A stretch of DNA of 64,000 bases from Hafnia alvei (lineage in GTDB: Bacteria > Pseudomonadota > Gammaproteobacteria > Enterobacterales > Enterobacteriaceae): positions 698,012 to 762,011 of the forward strand of contig NZ_CP139992.1 of assembly GCF_034424155.1 (NCBI RefSeq), read 5' to 3'. Below the pieces are notes generated by a model. It saw only the letters and a list, made by a program, of their open reading frames with translations. It made no database searches and had not been told where the DNA came from. Numbering within the stretch: position 1 is the first letter of the stretch; each line of letters starts with the position of its first letter. The translations under genes and the position numbers were made by a program. Below, in pieces: positions 28,810 through 39,593 of the stretch.

Positions 28810-30132
28810 ATGACCCAGCAAGAATTTCAACGTCGTCGTCAGGCTGTTTTGGCACAGATGGCACCCGGTAGTGCCGCGCTCTTTTTTGCTGCGCCAGAAT
28901 GCACCCGCAGTGCCGACAGTGAATACCCTTATCGCCAGAACAGCGACTTCTGGTATCTGACCGGCTTTAACGAGCCTGAAGCCTTGCTGATCCTGATTAA
29001 GAGCGATGAAACTCACAACCACAGCGTGCTGTTTAATCGCGTGCGTGACTTAACCGCCGAGATTTGGTTTGGACGTCGTTTAGGGCAAGAAGCCGCACCG
29101 GCTAAACTCGGTGTCGATCGCGCCCTGCCTTATGGCGATATTGAAGAGCAACTGCACCTATTGTTGAACGGCCTAGACGTGGTTTACCACGCTCAGGGGC
29201 AATATGAATTTGCAGATCAAGTTACGTTTGCTGCGCTAGAGAAACTACGCCGCGGCATGCGCCAGAATTTTCGCGCACCGGCTACGCTTATCGATTGGCG
29301 TCCTTGGGTGCATGAAATGCGCCTGTTTAAATCGCAGGAAGAAATTGCCGCGATGCGACGCGCGGGTGAAATCACCGCGCTGGGGCATATTCGTGCCATG
29401 GAGAAATGCCGTCCCGGTATGTTTGAGTATCAGCTTGAAGGGGAAATTCTGCATGAGTTTACCCGTCATGGGGCGCGTTATCCTTCCTACAACACCATCG
29501 TTGGCGGCGGCGAAAACGGCTGCATCCTGCATTACACCGAAAACGAAAGCGAGCTCAAAGACGGCGAGTTGGTGTTAATTGATGCGGGCTGTGAATATAA
29601 AGGCTATGCCGGTGATATCACGCGAACCTTCCCGGTTAATGGCAAATTTACTCAGCCTCAGCGTGAGATTTACGATCTGGTGCTGGCCTCGATGGATAAA
29701 GCGTTTGAAATCTTTGGCCCAGGCCGCAGTATCCGTGAAGCTAACGACGCAGCGGTGCGCGTGATGGTTGAAGGGTTAGTCAAATTAGGCGTGATGAAGG
29801 GCGACGTAGATCAGCTGATTGCCGATCAGGCACATCGCCAGTTCTTCATGCACGGTTTGAGCCATTGGTTAGGTTTGGATGTGCATGACGTCGGTGATTA
29901 CGGTTCTTCTGCTCGTGAGCGCGAACTAGAACCGGGCATGGTGCTTACCTGCGAACCGGGGTTATACATCGCGCCAGATGCTGACGTTCCGGCGGAGTAT
30001 CGCGGCATTGGCATCCGTATTGAAGACGATATTCTCATCACCGAGAATGGCTTTGAGGTGCTGACCAAAGATGTGGTTAAGCATGCTGACGATATTGAAG
30101 CGCTGATGGCACAGGCAAAGGCCGCTAGCTGA
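28810..30132 (+). CDS. pepP: Xaa-Pro aminopeptidase PepP
   Basis: PepP removes N-terminal residues that precede proline and is a dimanganese enzyme of the pita-bread (M24) fold. The 440-residue product starts at 28810, after AGGAGAAGG; the ORF is open upstream but those residues do not belong to the family. Metal ligands are in LIDAGCEYKGYAGDITRTFP (Asp pair near residues 261 and 272), MHGLSHWLGLDVHDVG (His near 355) and EPGLYI and GIRIEDD (Glu near 384 and 407). It is 15 nt from ubiH, so the genes are co-transcribed, as in E. coli. Confidence 0.97.
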   Translation: MTQQEFQRRRQAVLAQMAPGSAALFFAAPECTRSADSEYPYRQNSDFWYLTGFNEPEALLILIKSDETHNHSVLFNRVRDLTAEIWFGRRLGQEAAPAKLGVDRALPYGDIEEQLHLLLNGLDVVYHAQGQYEFADQVTFAALEKLRRGMRQNFRAPATLIDWRPWVHEMRLFKSQEEIAAMRRAGEITALGHIRAMEKCRPGMFEYQLEGEILHEFTRHGARYPSYNTIVGGGENGCILHYTENESELKDGELVLIDAGCEYKGYAGDITRTFPVNGKFTQPQREIYDLVLASMDKAFEIFGPGRSIREANDAAVRVMVEGLVKLGVMKGDVDQLIADQAHRQFFMHGLSHWLGLDVHDVGDYGSSARERELEPGMVLTCEPGLYIAPDADVPAEYRGIGIRIEDDILITENGFEVLTKDVVKHADDIEALMAQAKAAS

Positions 30133-30147
30133 GGAACGATACACGGC

Positions 30148-31326
30148 ATGAAAATGATCATTGTAGGCGGAGGCATGGCGGGCGCTACGCTGGCGTTAGC
30201 GGTTTCCGCGTTGAGCGCAGGACGCGTTCAGGTTGAGGTTGTTGAGGCGGTTTCGCCAGACAGCCGCAAACATCCGGGATTTGACGCGCGAGCCATTGCG
30301 TTAGCCTACGGCACCTGTCAGCAATTAGCGCGAATTGGTGTGTGGCCCGCGCTGAAAGCGTGTGGAACACCGATAGAACGTGTTCACGTCAGCGATCAGG
30401 GACATGCCGGTTTTGTAGGGCTTGAGGCATCGGACTACCAGATCCCATATTTAGGTCAGGTTATAGAGCTTCATCAGGCGGGGGCGCGGCTGTTTACGCT
30501 GTTAGAAAAAGCGCCGGGCGTCACCTTGCACTGTCCGGCAAAAGTGGTCAGCGTCGAGCGTCAACAGCACAGTGCCGCTATCACGCTGGATAACGGTACT
30601 CGTCTTTCTGGTGAGTTACTGGTGGCGGCAGATGGTTCATCATCGGCGTTAGCACAGCACTGCAACGTTGACTGGCGCAGCGAAGATTATGGTCAGATAG
30701 CGGTTATCGCCAACGTCACGACCTCCTTACCGCATCAGGGTAAAGCGTTTGAACGTTTCACTCGCAACGGCCCGTTGGCGATGTTACCGATGAGTGAAGG
30801 CCGCTGCTCGCTGGTGTGGTGCCATGCGGCTGAAGATCAGGCGAAGATCGATAGCTGGAGTGATGCTGAGTTTTTACATCAGCTGCAGCAGGCTTTTGGC
30901 TGGCGTTTAGGTACGATGGTGAAAGCGGGTAAACGTCATAGCTATCCGTTGCGCTTAACGTCTGCCCAGCAACATATTAGCCATCGTCTTGCGCTGGTGG
31001 GCAACGCCGCACAAACGCTACATCCTATCGCGGGGCAGGGGTTTAATCTTGGGCTTCGTGACGTCATGTCTTTGGCGGAAATCATTGCCCAAGCGGAACA
31101 GCAGGGCAATGATATCGGCAGCTATCAAATATTAAGCCAATATCAACAGCGCCGAGAACCCGATCAGCAGGCCACAATCGGTGTGACCGACGGCCTGATT
31201 CATCTATTTGCTAATCGTCTGGCACCGTTAGTTGTTGGGCGTAATCTTGGTTTAATGGCGATGGAGTTGGTTCCTCCGCTGCGTGAAACGCTGGCGCGGC
31301 GCACCCTTGGTTGGGTAGAACGCTAA
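30148..31326 (+). CDS. ubiH: 2-octaprenyl-6-methoxyphenol hydroxylase UbiH
   Basis: UbiH is an FAD monooxygenase that hydroxylates C1 of the ubiquinone ring precursor under aerobic conditions. The 392-residue product shows the FAD-binding GGGMAGATLALAVS at residues 6-19. The DG motif of aromatic hydroxylases is near residue 168 (LLVAADGSSSALA) and the second FAD motif near residue 285 (LALVGNAAQTLHPIAGQGFNLGLRD). It directly follows pepP. An 84-nt gap precedes ubiI, a related hydroxylase, and all belong to the aerobic ubiquinone pathway. Confidence 0.96.
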   Translation: MKMIIVGGGMAGATLALAVSALSAGRVQVEVVEAVSPDSRKHPGFDARAIALAYGTCQQLARIGVWPALKACGTPIERVHVSDQGHAGFVGLEASDYQIPYLGQVIELHQAGARLFTLLEKAPGVTLHCPAKVVSVERQQHSAAITLDNGTRLSGELLVAADGSSSALAQHCNVDWRSEDYGQIAVIANVTTSLPHQGKAFERFTRNGPLAMLPMSEGRCSLVWCHAAEDQAKIDSWSDAEFLHQLQQAFGWRLGTMVKAGKRHSYPLRLTSAQQHISHRLALVGNAAQTLHPIAGQGFNLGLRDVMSLAEIIAQAEQQGNDIGSYQILSQYQQRREPDQQATIGVTDGLIHLFANRLAPLVVGRNLGLMAMELVPPLRETLARRTLGWVER

Positions 31327-31410
31327 GTTTATTCCTGTCGTGCTCAGCGCTGTTTAAGTTGCCTGAGCGATTGAAGGAATAGGATTCATTAACAGGAACA
31401 GAGAATCACA

Positions 31411-32616
31411 ATGCAATCTTTTGATGTGGTTATTGCCGGTGGTGGCATGGTGGGGTTGGCAACGGCGGCGGCGCTTCAAGGCAGCGGGCTGCGCATTGCG
31501 GTGATTGAAAGCCGTATCCCCGAGCTCACTGAGTTGACGCCTGAACCCGCGCTGCGTGTTTCTGCCATTAATGCTGCCAGCGAGCGTTTGCTACAACATT
31601 TAGGCGTTTGGCAAGATATCCTCGCCCTGAGAGCGAGTGCCTATCAGGGTATGGAAGTGTGGGAAAGCGACAGCTTTGGGCGTATTGCGTTTCGTGCCCA
31701 AGAATATGGGCATACCCATCTTGGCCATATCATTGAAAACCGAGTTATTCAGTTGGCGCTGTGGAATAAAGTGGGCCGTCAGTCCGAGGTCACGATGATT
31801 GCACCAGCGACACTTAAACAGGTGGCGTGGGGCGAAAATGAAGCCTTCATCACGCTGGATAATGGGCAGATGCTTACGGCTCGTTTGGTGATTGGTGCCG
31901 ATGGTGCGCATTCATGGCTGCGTCAGCATGCTGATATTCCACTGACGTTTTGGGATTATGGACACCATGCGTTGGTGGCTACCATCAAAACCGAATTGCC
32001 CCACGAAGGCTGCGCGCGTCAGATTTTTCGACCAAACGGCATCTTAGCTTTCTTGCCGCTGGAAGATACGCATTTATGCTCCATCGTGTGGTCCGTTTCT
32101 CCGGAAGAGGCTCAGCGCTTAGAGGCTTTGCCTGAGTCTGATTTCAACCGTGAGTTGGCCGTTGCGTTTGATACGCGTCTTGGTCTGTGCGAAGTCGTCA
32201 GCGCTCGACAGTCACATCCTCTGGTTGGGCGTTATGCTCGCAGCTTTGCCGCGCACCGACTCGCGCTGGTGGGGGATGCGGCGCATACCATTCATCCATT
32301 GGCGGGACAGGGCGTGAACCTCGGCTTTATGGACGCGGCTGAATTGGCTTCTGAAATCAAACGTCTACAGCGTCAGGGCAAAGATATCGGCCGCTATATG
32401 TATCTGCGCCGCTATGAGCGCACCCGCAAACACAGCGCTGCGGTGATGCTGACAGCGATGCAAGGTTTCCGCCAGCTGTTTGACGGTGATAATCCCGCCA
32501 AAAAATTGCTGCGCGATGTCGGCATGGCGCTGGCTGATAATCTTCCAGGGCTAAAACCACGTTTGGTTCGTCACGCCATGGGCCTAGCGGATTTGCCTGA
32601 AAGTTTGCAAAAATAG
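31411..32616 (+). CDS. ubiI: 2-octaprenylphenol hydroxylase UbiI (VisC)
   Basis: UbiI performs the C5 hydroxylation of the ubiquinone ring precursor. It is an FAD monooxygenase paralogous to UbiH. The 401-residue protein has GGGMVGLATAAALQGSG near residue 11, the DG motif LVIGADGAHSWLRQ near residue 160 and LALVGDAAHTIHPLAGQGVNLGFMDAAEL near residue 285. The ATG at 31411 is preceded by ACAGAGAA. It closes the pepP-ubiH-ubiI cluster; the glycine cleavage operon follows after 505 nt, as in E. coli. Confidence 0.95.
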   Translation: MQSFDVVIAGGGMVGLATAAALQGSGLRIAVIESRIPELTELTPEPALRVSAINAASERLLQHLGVWQDILALRASAYQGMEVWESDSFGRIAFRAQEYGHTHLGHIIENRVIQLALWNKVGRQSEVTMIAPATLKQVAWGENEAFITLDNGQMLTARLVIGADGAHSWLRQHADIPLTFWDYGHHALVATIKTELPHEGCARQIFRPNGILAFLPLEDTHLCSIVWSVSPEEAQRLEALPESDFNRELAVAFDTRLGLCEVVSARQSHPLVGRYARSFAAHRLALVGDAAHTIHPLAGQGVNLGFMDAAELASEIKRLQRQGKDIGRYMYLRRYERTRKHSAAVMLTAMQGFRQLFDGDNPAKKLLRDVGMALADNLPGLKPRLVRHAMGLADLPESLQK

Positions 32617-33121
32617 AGTCTGTAAAAACAGTGCCTCGCGGCTAGCTATGTATTTATGTTAGCCGCTCCCCCTTTTTGTCCTTTCTGGTTATCCCTCCAA
32701 CCTGATTTGAAATATTCTAATGTTGCTACTGGTTTTGAATTAGTTTTTCTCATGCATGACAATTTAACATCCGCTATTTCCCCTAATAAAATTGCGATAT
32801 ACGTTATATAACTGCAATGCAGTTGCAGTGAAAATGTTAATTTTGTGCCATTCGACGCAGTTTTGTAGATGAAACTTCTGCATTATCCCTTCTCTAAATT
32901 TCACTATCGATAAAGTCTGGTCTTATTTTAACTTATGGTTAATCGCTGATATCGGTGATAACGTCTGAGGTAGGGTATCGTTTGCGTAGCGATGTTTACA
33001 GGTGTTCAGCTTTAGGGGGCACATCAACATTTTTAGGCAAAAAATATCTTATTAGCGCGCCCGGGACTCTATAGCGGATGGCTTGTACCGGATGACAAAC
33101 GTTCAGGAAAAGAGGGTTAAG
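32617..33121 (+). promoter_or_regulatory. Regulatory region upstream of gcvTHP
   Basis: This AT-rich 505-nt gap holds no convincing ORF. Two CTAAT pentamers (32717-32721 and 32783-32787) match the core reported for GcvA binding, and the region near 32805-32830 contains ACTGCA and TGCAGT inverted repeats. In E. coli gcvTHP is controlled here by GcvA, Lrp and PurR. The assignment of individual sites is tentative. Confidence 0.4.
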
Positions 33122-34219
33122 ATGGCCAAACAGACTCCACTCTTCGATCAACACGTCGCCTGTGGCGCGCGTATGGTTGATTTTCACGGCTGGATGATGC
33201 CACTGCACTACGGTTCTCAACTCGATGAGCACCACGCGGTGCGTCAGGATGCGGGCATGTTCGATGTGTCTCACATGACCATTGTCGATCTTCGTGGGCC
33301 GCGCACGCGTGAGTTCCTGCGCTACCTCCTCGCTAACGATGTGGCAAAACTGACGGTGCCGGGCAAAGCGCTCTATACCGGCATGTTGAACGCCTCTGCG
33401 GGCGTTATCGATGACCTGATCGTTTATTTCCTTGAAGAAGAATATTTCCGCTTGGTGGTTAACTCCGCCACGCGAGAAAAAGATTTGGCGTGGATCACCG
33501 AGCATGCCGAGCCCTATCACGTTGAAATCACCGTGCGCGACGATCTAGCACTGATTGCGGTGCAAGGCCCACATGCGCAAGAACGTGCCGCAACGCTGTT
33601 TACTGATGCACAAAAACAAGCGATTAGCGGCATGAAACCGTTCTTCGGCGTGCAGGCTGGCGACTACTTTATTGCGACAACGGGCTACACCGGCGAAAAC
33701 GGCTATGAAATTGCTTTGCCAATCGGCGAAGCGGCAGAGTTCTGGCAGAAGCTGGTGAAAGCGGGCGTTAAACCGTGCGGTTTGGGCGCGCGTGACACTC
33801 TGCGTTTAGAAGCTGGCATGAACTTATATGGTCAGGAAATGGATGAAGGCGTTTCGCCGTTAGCCGCCAATATGGGCTGGACCATTGCTTGGGTGCCAGA
33901 GGATCGTGATTTTATCGGCCGTGAAGCATTAGAGCAGCAGCGTGAGAATGGCACCGAACAATTGGTTGGTTTGGTGATGACCGAAAAAGGCGTGCTGCGT
34001 AATGAGCTGCCGGTGCGTTTCACCGATGCCAACGGAAATCTTCAAGAAGGTGTGATCACCAGTGGTTCCTTCTCACCAACCTTAGGTGTCAGTATTGCAT
34101 TGGCCCGCGTGCCAGCGGGCATTGGCGAAGAAGCTATCGTGCAGATCCGTAACCGTGAAATGCCAGTGCGTGTCGTTAAGCCCGGTTTTGTGCGCAACGG
34201 TAAAAGCCTGATTAACTAG
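33122..34219 (+). CDS. gcvT: Glycine cleavage system T protein (aminomethyltransferase)
   Basis: GcvT transfers the methylene carbon from the aminomethyl-lipoyl arm of GcvH to tetrahydrofolate and releases ammonia. The 365-residue product has the family N-terminus [31 protein letters not shown]. The folate-binding aspartate lies in MFDVSHMT, and [21 protein letters not shown] is near residue 222. The start at 33122 has GAGGGTTAAG upstream; the ORF extends 39 nt further, but without family support. It is the first gene of gcvTHP. A second protein of the same fold, ygfZ, lies at 47170-48159. Confidence 0.97.
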   Translation: MAKQTPLFDQHVACGARMVDFHGWMMPLHYGSQLDEHHAVRQDAGMFDVSHMTIVDLRGPRTREFLRYLLANDVAKLTVPGKALYTGMLNASAGVIDDLIVYFLEEEYFRLVVNSATREKDLAWITEHAEPYHVEITVRDDLALIAVQGPHAQERAATLFTDAQKQAISGMKPFFGVQAGDYFIATTGYTGENGYEIALPIGEAAEFWQKLVKAGVKPCGLGARDTLRLEAGMNLYGQEMDEGVSPLAANMGWTIAWVPEDRDFIGREALEQQRENGTEQLVGLVMTEKGVLRNELPVRFTDANGNLQEGVITSGSFSPTLGVSIALARVPAGIGEEAIVQIRNREMPVRVVKPGFVRNGKSLIN

Positions 34220-34290
34220 GCTACGCTCGCTACGCCAATTGAATCAGACTTATAAAGTAAAATTTAACAAACATTTAAGAGAGGATGTCG

Positions 34291-34677
34291 ATGAGCAACG
34301 TGCCTACTGAATTGAAATATACCGCATCTCACGAATGGGTTCGTGCAGAAGGCGAAGGGGTGTATAGCGTTGGTATCACCGAGCATGCACAGGAACTGCT
34401 GGGCGATATGGTCTTTATCGATCTGCCAGAAGTCGGCACATCTTTCGATGCGGGCGATGACTGTGCGGTGGCCGAGTCTGTGAAAGCGGCTTCCGATATT
34501 TATGCCCCAATCAGCGGCGAAATCGTTGCTATCAACGATGAGCTAGAAGGTGCACCAGAGCTGGTCAACAGCGCGCCGTACTCCGAAGGCTGGCTGTTCC
34601 GCATCAAAGCAACAGACGAAGCGCAAATTGCTGGTTTGCTGGATGCAGCAGCCTACGAATCTTCTATCGAAGATTAA
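34291..34677 (+). CDS. gcvH: Glycine cleavage system H protein
   Basis: GcvH is the lipoyl carrier that shuttles the aminomethyl group between GcvP and GcvT. The 128-residue protein carries the lipoylation lysine in [15 protein letters not shown] at about residue 64. The start at 34291 ([10 protein letters not shown]) aligns with E. coli; an in-frame ATG two codons earlier at 34285 lies too close to the GAGAGG ribosome binding site. It lies 71 nt after gcvT and 154 nt before gcvP in the same operon. Confidence 0.97.
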   Translation: MSNVPTELKYTASHEWVRAEGEGVYSVGITEHAQELLGDMVFIDLPEVGTSFDAGDDCAVAESVKAASDIYAPISGEIVAINDELEGAPELVNSAPYSEGWLFRIKATDEAQIAGLLDAAAYESSIED

Positions 34678-34831
34678 TGCCTGCGTTGTGAATGGTGTTG
34701 GGCGCAGCCGCGCTTGATCGTGCTTCATCCTTTTTCCCCGCGCTCTGAGCGGGGAGAAAGTGAGTTCGTGCCGCATTTAGTTGTGTCAAATAAGCATTTC
34801 TTTTGTATGTACATTTAGGAATCAGTCACTC

Positions 34832-37714
34832 ATGACCCAGACTCTCAGCCAGCTCGAAAACAGCGAATCCTTTATCGCTCGCCATATCGGTCCGTCTGCC
34901 CAACAGCAACAGCAAATGCTGGAAACCGTTGGCGCACGCTCTTTGCATGAACTGATCGAGCAGATCGTTCCTTCCGATATTCAGTTACCTACTCCGCCAG
35001 CGGTCGGTGATGCCGTAACGGAACATCAGGCGTTGGCTGAGCTGAAAGCCATTGCGGGTCAGAATCAGCGTTACAAATCCTTTATTGGTATGGGCTATCA
35101 CGGTGTTTTAATGCCGCCGGTTATCCAGCGCAATATGCTGGAAAATCCGGGCTGGTATACCGCCTATACGCCATATCAGCCGGAAGTTTCCCAAGGTCGC
35201 CTTGAGGCGTTGCTGAACTTCCAGCAATTGACGCAGGATCTCACCGGGCTTGAATTAGCGTCGGCGTCCTTGCTGGATGAAGCCACCGCCGCGGCGGAAG
35301 CCATGGCCTTGGCGAAGCGTGCTAGCAAGCTGAAAGATGCGAATCGTTTCTTTGTGGCTGCCGATGTTCATCCGCAAACGCTGGACGTGGTGCGTACTCG
35401 CGCTGAAACCTTTGGCTTTGATGTGATCGTCGATGATGCAGATAAAGTGCTCGATCATCAGGACGTGTTTGGCGTATTGCTGCAACAGGTGGGGACCTAC
35501 GGCGAGCTGCACGACTACACCGATCTGATGAATGAGCTGAAAAGCCGCAAGGTGATTACCTGCGTTGCCGCCGATCCGATGGCTTTGGTGCTGCTAGCCG
35601 CGCCGGGTAAATTAGGGGCTGACGTTGTGTTTGGTTCTGCGCAACGTTTTGGCGTACCCATGGGCTACGGTGGTCCACACGCGGCATTCTTTGGCTGTCG
35701 TGATGAGTTTAAGCGCTCCATGCCGGGGCGTATTATTGGGGTTTCTCGCGATGCCGCGGGTAATACCGCACTGCGTATGGCGATGCAAACGCGTGAGCAG
35801 CACATCCGCCGCGAGAAAGCGAACTCCAATATCTGTACATCTCAAGTCTTGTTGGCAAATATTGCCAGCCTGTATGCGGTCTATCATGGCCCCGTTGGCC
35901 TGAAACGCATTGCCGATCGCATTCATCGTTTGACTGATATTTTGGCTGCGGGTCTGAAGCAAAAAGATGTGACCGTTCGCAACCATAGCTGGTTTGATAC
36001 CCTCACGGTAGCCGTGAAAGACAAGGCTGAAGTGTTGGCGCGCGCGCTGAGCTTTGGTTTTAACCTACGCAGCGATATTCCTGGCGCGGTGGGGATTTCT
36101 CTGGATGAAGCGACCAGCCGCGAAGACGTTGAAGCACTGTTTGCTATTCTGCTGGGCGATAACCACGGGCTGGATATCGACACGCTGGATGCGCTGGTTG
36201 CAGAAGATAGCGTTGGTAGCATTCCTGCCCACATGCTGCGTACTGACCCGATTTTGACGCATCCTGTATTTAACCGCTATCACAGCGAAACCGAGATGAT
36301 GCGCTACATGCATCGCTTGGAACGTAAAGATTTGGCATTGAATCAGGCCATGATCCCATTGGGCTCTTGCACCATGAAGCTGAATGCTGCTGCGGAAATG
36401 ATCCCAATTACGTGGTCTGAATTTGCTGAGCTGCATCCGTTCTGCCCACCAGAGCAGGCTATGGGTTATCAGATGATGATTTCCCAGCTGTCGCAATGGC
36501 TGGTTCAGCTAACCGGTTATGATGCCGTCTGCATGCAGCCGAACTCTGGTGCACAGGGCGAATACGCGGGTCTGCTGGCCATTCGTCGCTACCACGAAAG
36601 CCGCAACGACGCTGCGCGCCATATTTGCTTAATTCCAAGCTCAGCGCATGGCACTAACCCTGCTTCAGCGCAGATGGCGGGGATGAGCGTGGTGGTGGTG
36701 GCCTGTGATGATTCTGGCAATATCGATCTGCACGATCTGCGTGCTAAAGCCGAACAGGCGGGCGAAGAGCTCTCTTGTATCATGGTGACTTACCCATCAA
36801 CGCACGGCGTGTATGAAGAAACTATCCGCGAAGTGTGTCAGATCGTGCATCAGTTCGGCGGACAGGTTTACCTCGACGGTGCAAACATGAATGCGCAGGT
36901 TGGGATCACCACACCGGGCTATATTGGCGCCGATGTGTCTCACCTCAACTTACATAAAACGTTCTGCATCCCGCACGGCGGTGGCGGACCGGGTATGGGC
37001 CCAATCGGTGTGAAATCGCATTTGGCTCCGTTTGTACCGGGGCACACCGTGGTGCAAATTGATGGTTTAACCACCCAGAAAGGCGCGGTTTCTGCGGCAC
37101 CGTTTGGTAGTGCCTCCATTCTGCCAATTAGCTGGATGTACATCCGTATGATGGGCGCTGAAGGGCTGAAGAAAGCCAGCCAGACCGCTATCCTGAATGC
37201 CAACTATATCGCTACGCGCTTGAAATCAGCGTATCCGATTCTGTACGCAGGCCGTGATGGTCGCGTCGCGCATGAATGTATTTTGGATATTCGCCCGCTG
37301 AAAGAACAAACCGGCATTAGCGAAATGGATATTGCTAAGCGTTTGATCGACTTCGGTTTCCATGCCCCAACCATGTCGTTCCCTGTTGCGGGTACGTTGA
37401 TGGTTGAGCCAACAGAATCTGAAAGCAAAGCCGAGTTGGATCGCTTTATCGATGCGATGCTGGCAATCCGTGCTGAAATTGAACGCGTGAGCAGCGGTGA
37501 ATGGACGCTAGCGGATAACCCGCTGGTGAATGCGCCACATATTCAGGCGGAACTGGTTAATCACTGGGAGCACGCTTATTCTCGTGAACTGGCCGTATTC
37601 CCAACGGAATCAACACGTGAGAATAAATACTGGCCAACCGTAAAACGTCTGGATGATGTTTACGGCGACCGTAATTTATTCTGCTCTTGTGTGCCAATCT
37701 CTGAATACGAATAG
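34832..37714 (+). CDS. gcvP: Glycine dehydrogenase (decarboxylating) GcvP
   Basis: GcvP is the pyridoxal-phosphate P protein that decarboxylates glycine and loads the lipoyl arm of GcvH. It is 960 residues, with fused alpha-type and beta-type halves as in all enterobacteria. The PLP lysine is in [27 protein letters not shown] near residue 706. [42 protein letters not shown] near residue 80 is the N-half signature. The start at 34832 ([11 protein letters not shown]) follows TTAGGAA and is preferred over the upstream ATG at 34781. A terminator follows. Confidence 0.97.
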   Translation: MTQTLSQLENSESFIARHIGPSAQQQQQMLETVGARSLHELIEQIVPSDIQLPTPPAVGDAVTEHQALAELKAIAGQNQRYKSFIGMGYHGVLMPPVIQRNMLENPGWYTAYTPYQPEVSQGRLEALLNFQQLTQDLTGLELASASLLDEATAAAEAMALAKRASKLKDANRFFVAADVHPQTLDVVRTRAETFGFDVIVDDADKVLDHQDVFGVLLQQVGTYGELHDYTDLMNELKSRKVITCVAADPMALVLLAAPGKLGADVVFGSAQRFGVPMGYGGPHAAFFGCRDEFKRSMPGRIIGVSRDAAGNTALRMAMQTREQHIRREKANSNICTSQVLLANIASLYAVYHGPVGLKRIADRIHRLTDILAAGLKQKDVTVRNHSWFDTLTVAVKDKAEVLARALSFGFNLRSDIPGAVGISLDEATSREDVEALFAILLGDNHGLDIDTLDALVAEDSVGSIPAHMLRTDPILTHPVFNRYHSETEMMRYMHRLERKDLALNQAMIPLGSCTMKLNAAAEMIPITWSEFAELHPFCPPEQAMGYQMMISQLSQWLVQLTGYDAVCMQPNSGAQGEYAGLLAIRRYHESRNDAARHICLIPSSAHGTNPASAQMAGMSVVVVACDDSGNIDLHDLRAKAEQAGEELSCIMVTYPSTHGVYEETIREVCQIVHQFGGQVYLDGANMNAQVGITTPGYIGADVSHLNLHKTFCIPHGGGGPGMGPIGVKSHLAPFVPGHTVVQIDGLTTQKGAVSAAPFGSASILPISWMYIRMMGAEGLKKASQTAILNANYIATRLKSAYPILYAGRDGRVAHECILDIRPLKEQTGISEMDIAKRLIDFGFHAPTMSFPVAGTLMVEPTESESKAELDRFIDAMLAIRAEIERVSSGEWTLADNPLVNAPHIQAELVNHWEHAYSRELAVFPTESTRENKYWPTVKRLDDVYGDRNLFCSCVPISEYE

Positions 37715-37738
37715 CATTTAGATAGGCTGCTCAATCAA

Positions 37739-37779
37739 AACCGCTCTGACGTTAATATCGCGTCAGGGCGGTTTTTTTA
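37739..37779. terminator. gcvTHP terminator
   Basis: AACCGCTCTGACG and CGTCAGGGCGGTT pair with one G.T wobble, followed by seven T residues. budR ends convergently 26 nt further on. Confidence 0.9.
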
Positions 37780-37804
37780 TGGACGTTTATGATGGGAGTA
37801 AGCG

Positions 37805-38677
37805 TTACAGCAAATTCAGTAAATGCAAAATAATATGGCTGCTGTCACCGCGACGCCACGCAATGGCAATATCGCTGGTTAGCCGAGTGTCTTTGAGCTT
37901 CAAACACACCACGTTTTTCTCATCAATTTTGCTTAACGAGTCAGGCACGATGGCCATGCCAAAACCACCGCCCACCATGCTGATCGCCGAGGTCAGCTGA
38001 GGCGACTGCTGGCCTAGGTTGGGCGAGAATCCGGCGACTTCACAGGCATGGATCGTTTGGTCATACAGGCTGGGGGCGACCTCGCGTGGAAAAGTGATCA
38101 GCGATTCATCTTTGAGATCGAACAATGAAACCGCGCTGTTACGGCTAAGTGGATGCTGGCGTGGGAGTGCCACCATCATCTCTTCGGTGTCGATGACGCG
38201 ACACATAAAATCTTTGCTGCGTTCGCACGGCAGGCGGATAAACGCGAAATCAATATTTCCCTCTTCTAATGCATTCATCAAACCGGACATCTCTTTCTCC
38301 TGCGGCTGAAGATGCATCATCGGGTAGTTTTCTCTAAAGCTATGCAGCAAAGAAAAAACCGCTGGGTTGAACGCCGTGGAGCAGGCGAAGCCGATATTGA
38401 CCGTGCCGCTAATGCCTCGGGCGACGTTGCGTGCTCGCTCAAGCGCGGCATCGGTGAGTTTGATGATTTCACAGGCGTCTTTGTAGAGCGTTCTTCCTGT
38501 TTCGGTGAGCTCAATCCCGCGTGTTAAACGCTTAATCAGTGGGGTGCCAACTTCATGTTCAAGCCTTTGAATTTGCTGGCTGAGTGGGGGCTGTGAGATC
38601 CCTAGCTGTTCGGCTGCGCGCGTAAAGTGACCTGTTTGAGCCACCGCGACGAAATAGCGTAAATGGCGTAGTTCCAT
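37805..38677 (-). CDS. budR: LysR-type regulator of the acetoin operon, BudR
   Basis: This 290-residue LysR-type protein begins MELRHLRYFVAVAQTGHFTRAAEQLGISQPPLSQQIQRLE, the N-terminal winged helix-turn-helix. A two-lobed ligand domain follows. It resembles BudR/AlsR regulators: IAFIRLPCERSKDF-type residues and FPREVAPSLYDQ near residue 185 are shared with Klebsiella BudR as I recall it. It is divergent from budA with a 104-nt gap, the standard place for a LysR activator of the adjacent operon. In Klebsiella and Bacillus the cognate signal is acetate and low pH; that is inference here. Confidence 0.88.
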   Translation of the reverse strand: MELRHLRYFVAVAQTGHFTRAAEQLGISQPPLSQQIQRLEHEVGTPLIKRLTRGIELTETGRTLYKDACEIIKLTDAALERARNVARGISGTVNIGFACSTAFNPAVFSLLHSFRENYPMMHLQPQEKEMSGLMNALEEGNIDFAFIRLPCERSKDFMCRVIDTEEMMVALPRQHPLSRNSAVSLFDLKDESLITFPREVAPSLYDQTIHACEVAGFSPNLGQQSPQLTSAISMVGGGFGMAIVPDSLSKIDEKNVVCLKLKDTRLTSDIAIAWRRGDSSHIILHLLNLL

Positions 38678-38781
38678 ATCAAAAACGTCTCAAAGTGAAC
38701 ACAACATCATATTGGAACTCATTGCTGAAAGGAGTCAACCTTTAGTTAATAACGCTAATAATTGAAAAACTGGATCACCTC
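38678..38781. promoter_or_regulatory. budR-budA divergent promoter region
   Basis: This 104-nt AT-rich gap between divergent genes must hold both promoters and the BudR operator. I cannot fix individual LysR half-sites with confidence. Confidence 0.5.
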
Positions 38782-39564
38782 ATGAAATCACATCCTTCTG
38801 ACTGTTCATGCGTGGCAGACATCGCAAAAACGGCTATGCAACTGCAACGTGCACACCCAGAACGCGTCATTTATCAAACTTCTCTAATGAGTGCGCTATT
38901 AAGCGGGGTTTACGAAGGGGAGACTACGATGGCCGATTTGCTCCAGCATGGAGACTTTGGCTTAGGCACTTTTAACCATCTTGATGGCGAGATGATTGCG
39001 TTTAACCGCAATATTTTCCAGCTGCGCGGTGATGGTAGCGCCCGCCGCGCTAAACCTGAACAGAAAACGCCTTTTGCGGTGATGACCTTTTTCCAACCGA
39101 CCGAAGAATACCGGATCAACCGTTTGCATAGCCGCGATGAGATCCATCAGGTTATCGACAAAATGCTTACCAGCCAAAACGCCTTCTGCGCGCTGCGCAT
39201 TGACGGGATTTTCCGTAACGTAGAAACGCGTACCGTGCCGGAGCAGCACCGCCCTTACAAACCAATGCAGGAAGCCATTGAGGCTCAGCCGACATACCAC
39301 ATTGAACATCGCGAAGGGGTGCTGATTGGTTTTCTGACGCCTAACTACATGCAAGGTATCAACGTTGCGGGATATCACGAACACTTCATCACTGCGGAGC
39401 GCGACTGCGGCGGCCATATTCTTGATTATCAAGTGGAAAGCGGCGTTTTGACCTTTGGCTCTATCGATAAATTACTGATCGATTTCCCACATGATGATGA
39501 TTTTATGCAGGCCGATTTGTGCCCTGCAAATTTAGATACGGCGATTCGTTCCGTTGAAAGTTAA
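38782..39564 (+). CDS. budA: Acetolactate decarboxylase BudA
   Basis: BudA decarboxylates acetolactate to acetoin in the butanediol fermentation pathway. The 260-residue protein has the zinc-binding histidines in [20 protein letters not shown] near residues 200-218. [31 protein letters not shown] near residue 40 is the family signature. It is followed after 29 nt by budB with an intervening AGGAG, so the two are co-transcribed. No budC (acetoin reductase) follows, unlike the Klebsiella budABC operon. Confidence 0.95.
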   Translation: MKSHPSDCSCVADIAKTAMQLQRAHPERVIYQTSLMSALLSGVYEGETTMADLLQHGDFGLGTFNHLDGEMIAFNRNIFQLRGDGSARRAKPEQKTPFAVMTFFQPTEEYRINRLHSRDEIHQVIDKMLTSQNAFCALRIDGIFRNVETRTVPEQHRPYKPMQEAIEAQPTYHIEHREGVLIGFLTPNYMQGINVAGYHEHFITAERDCGGHILDYQVESGVLTFGSIDKLLIDFPHDDDFMQADLCPANLDTAIRSVES

Positions 39565-39593
39565 GCCTTTTTGGCTGCGAGGAGTGTGGTTCC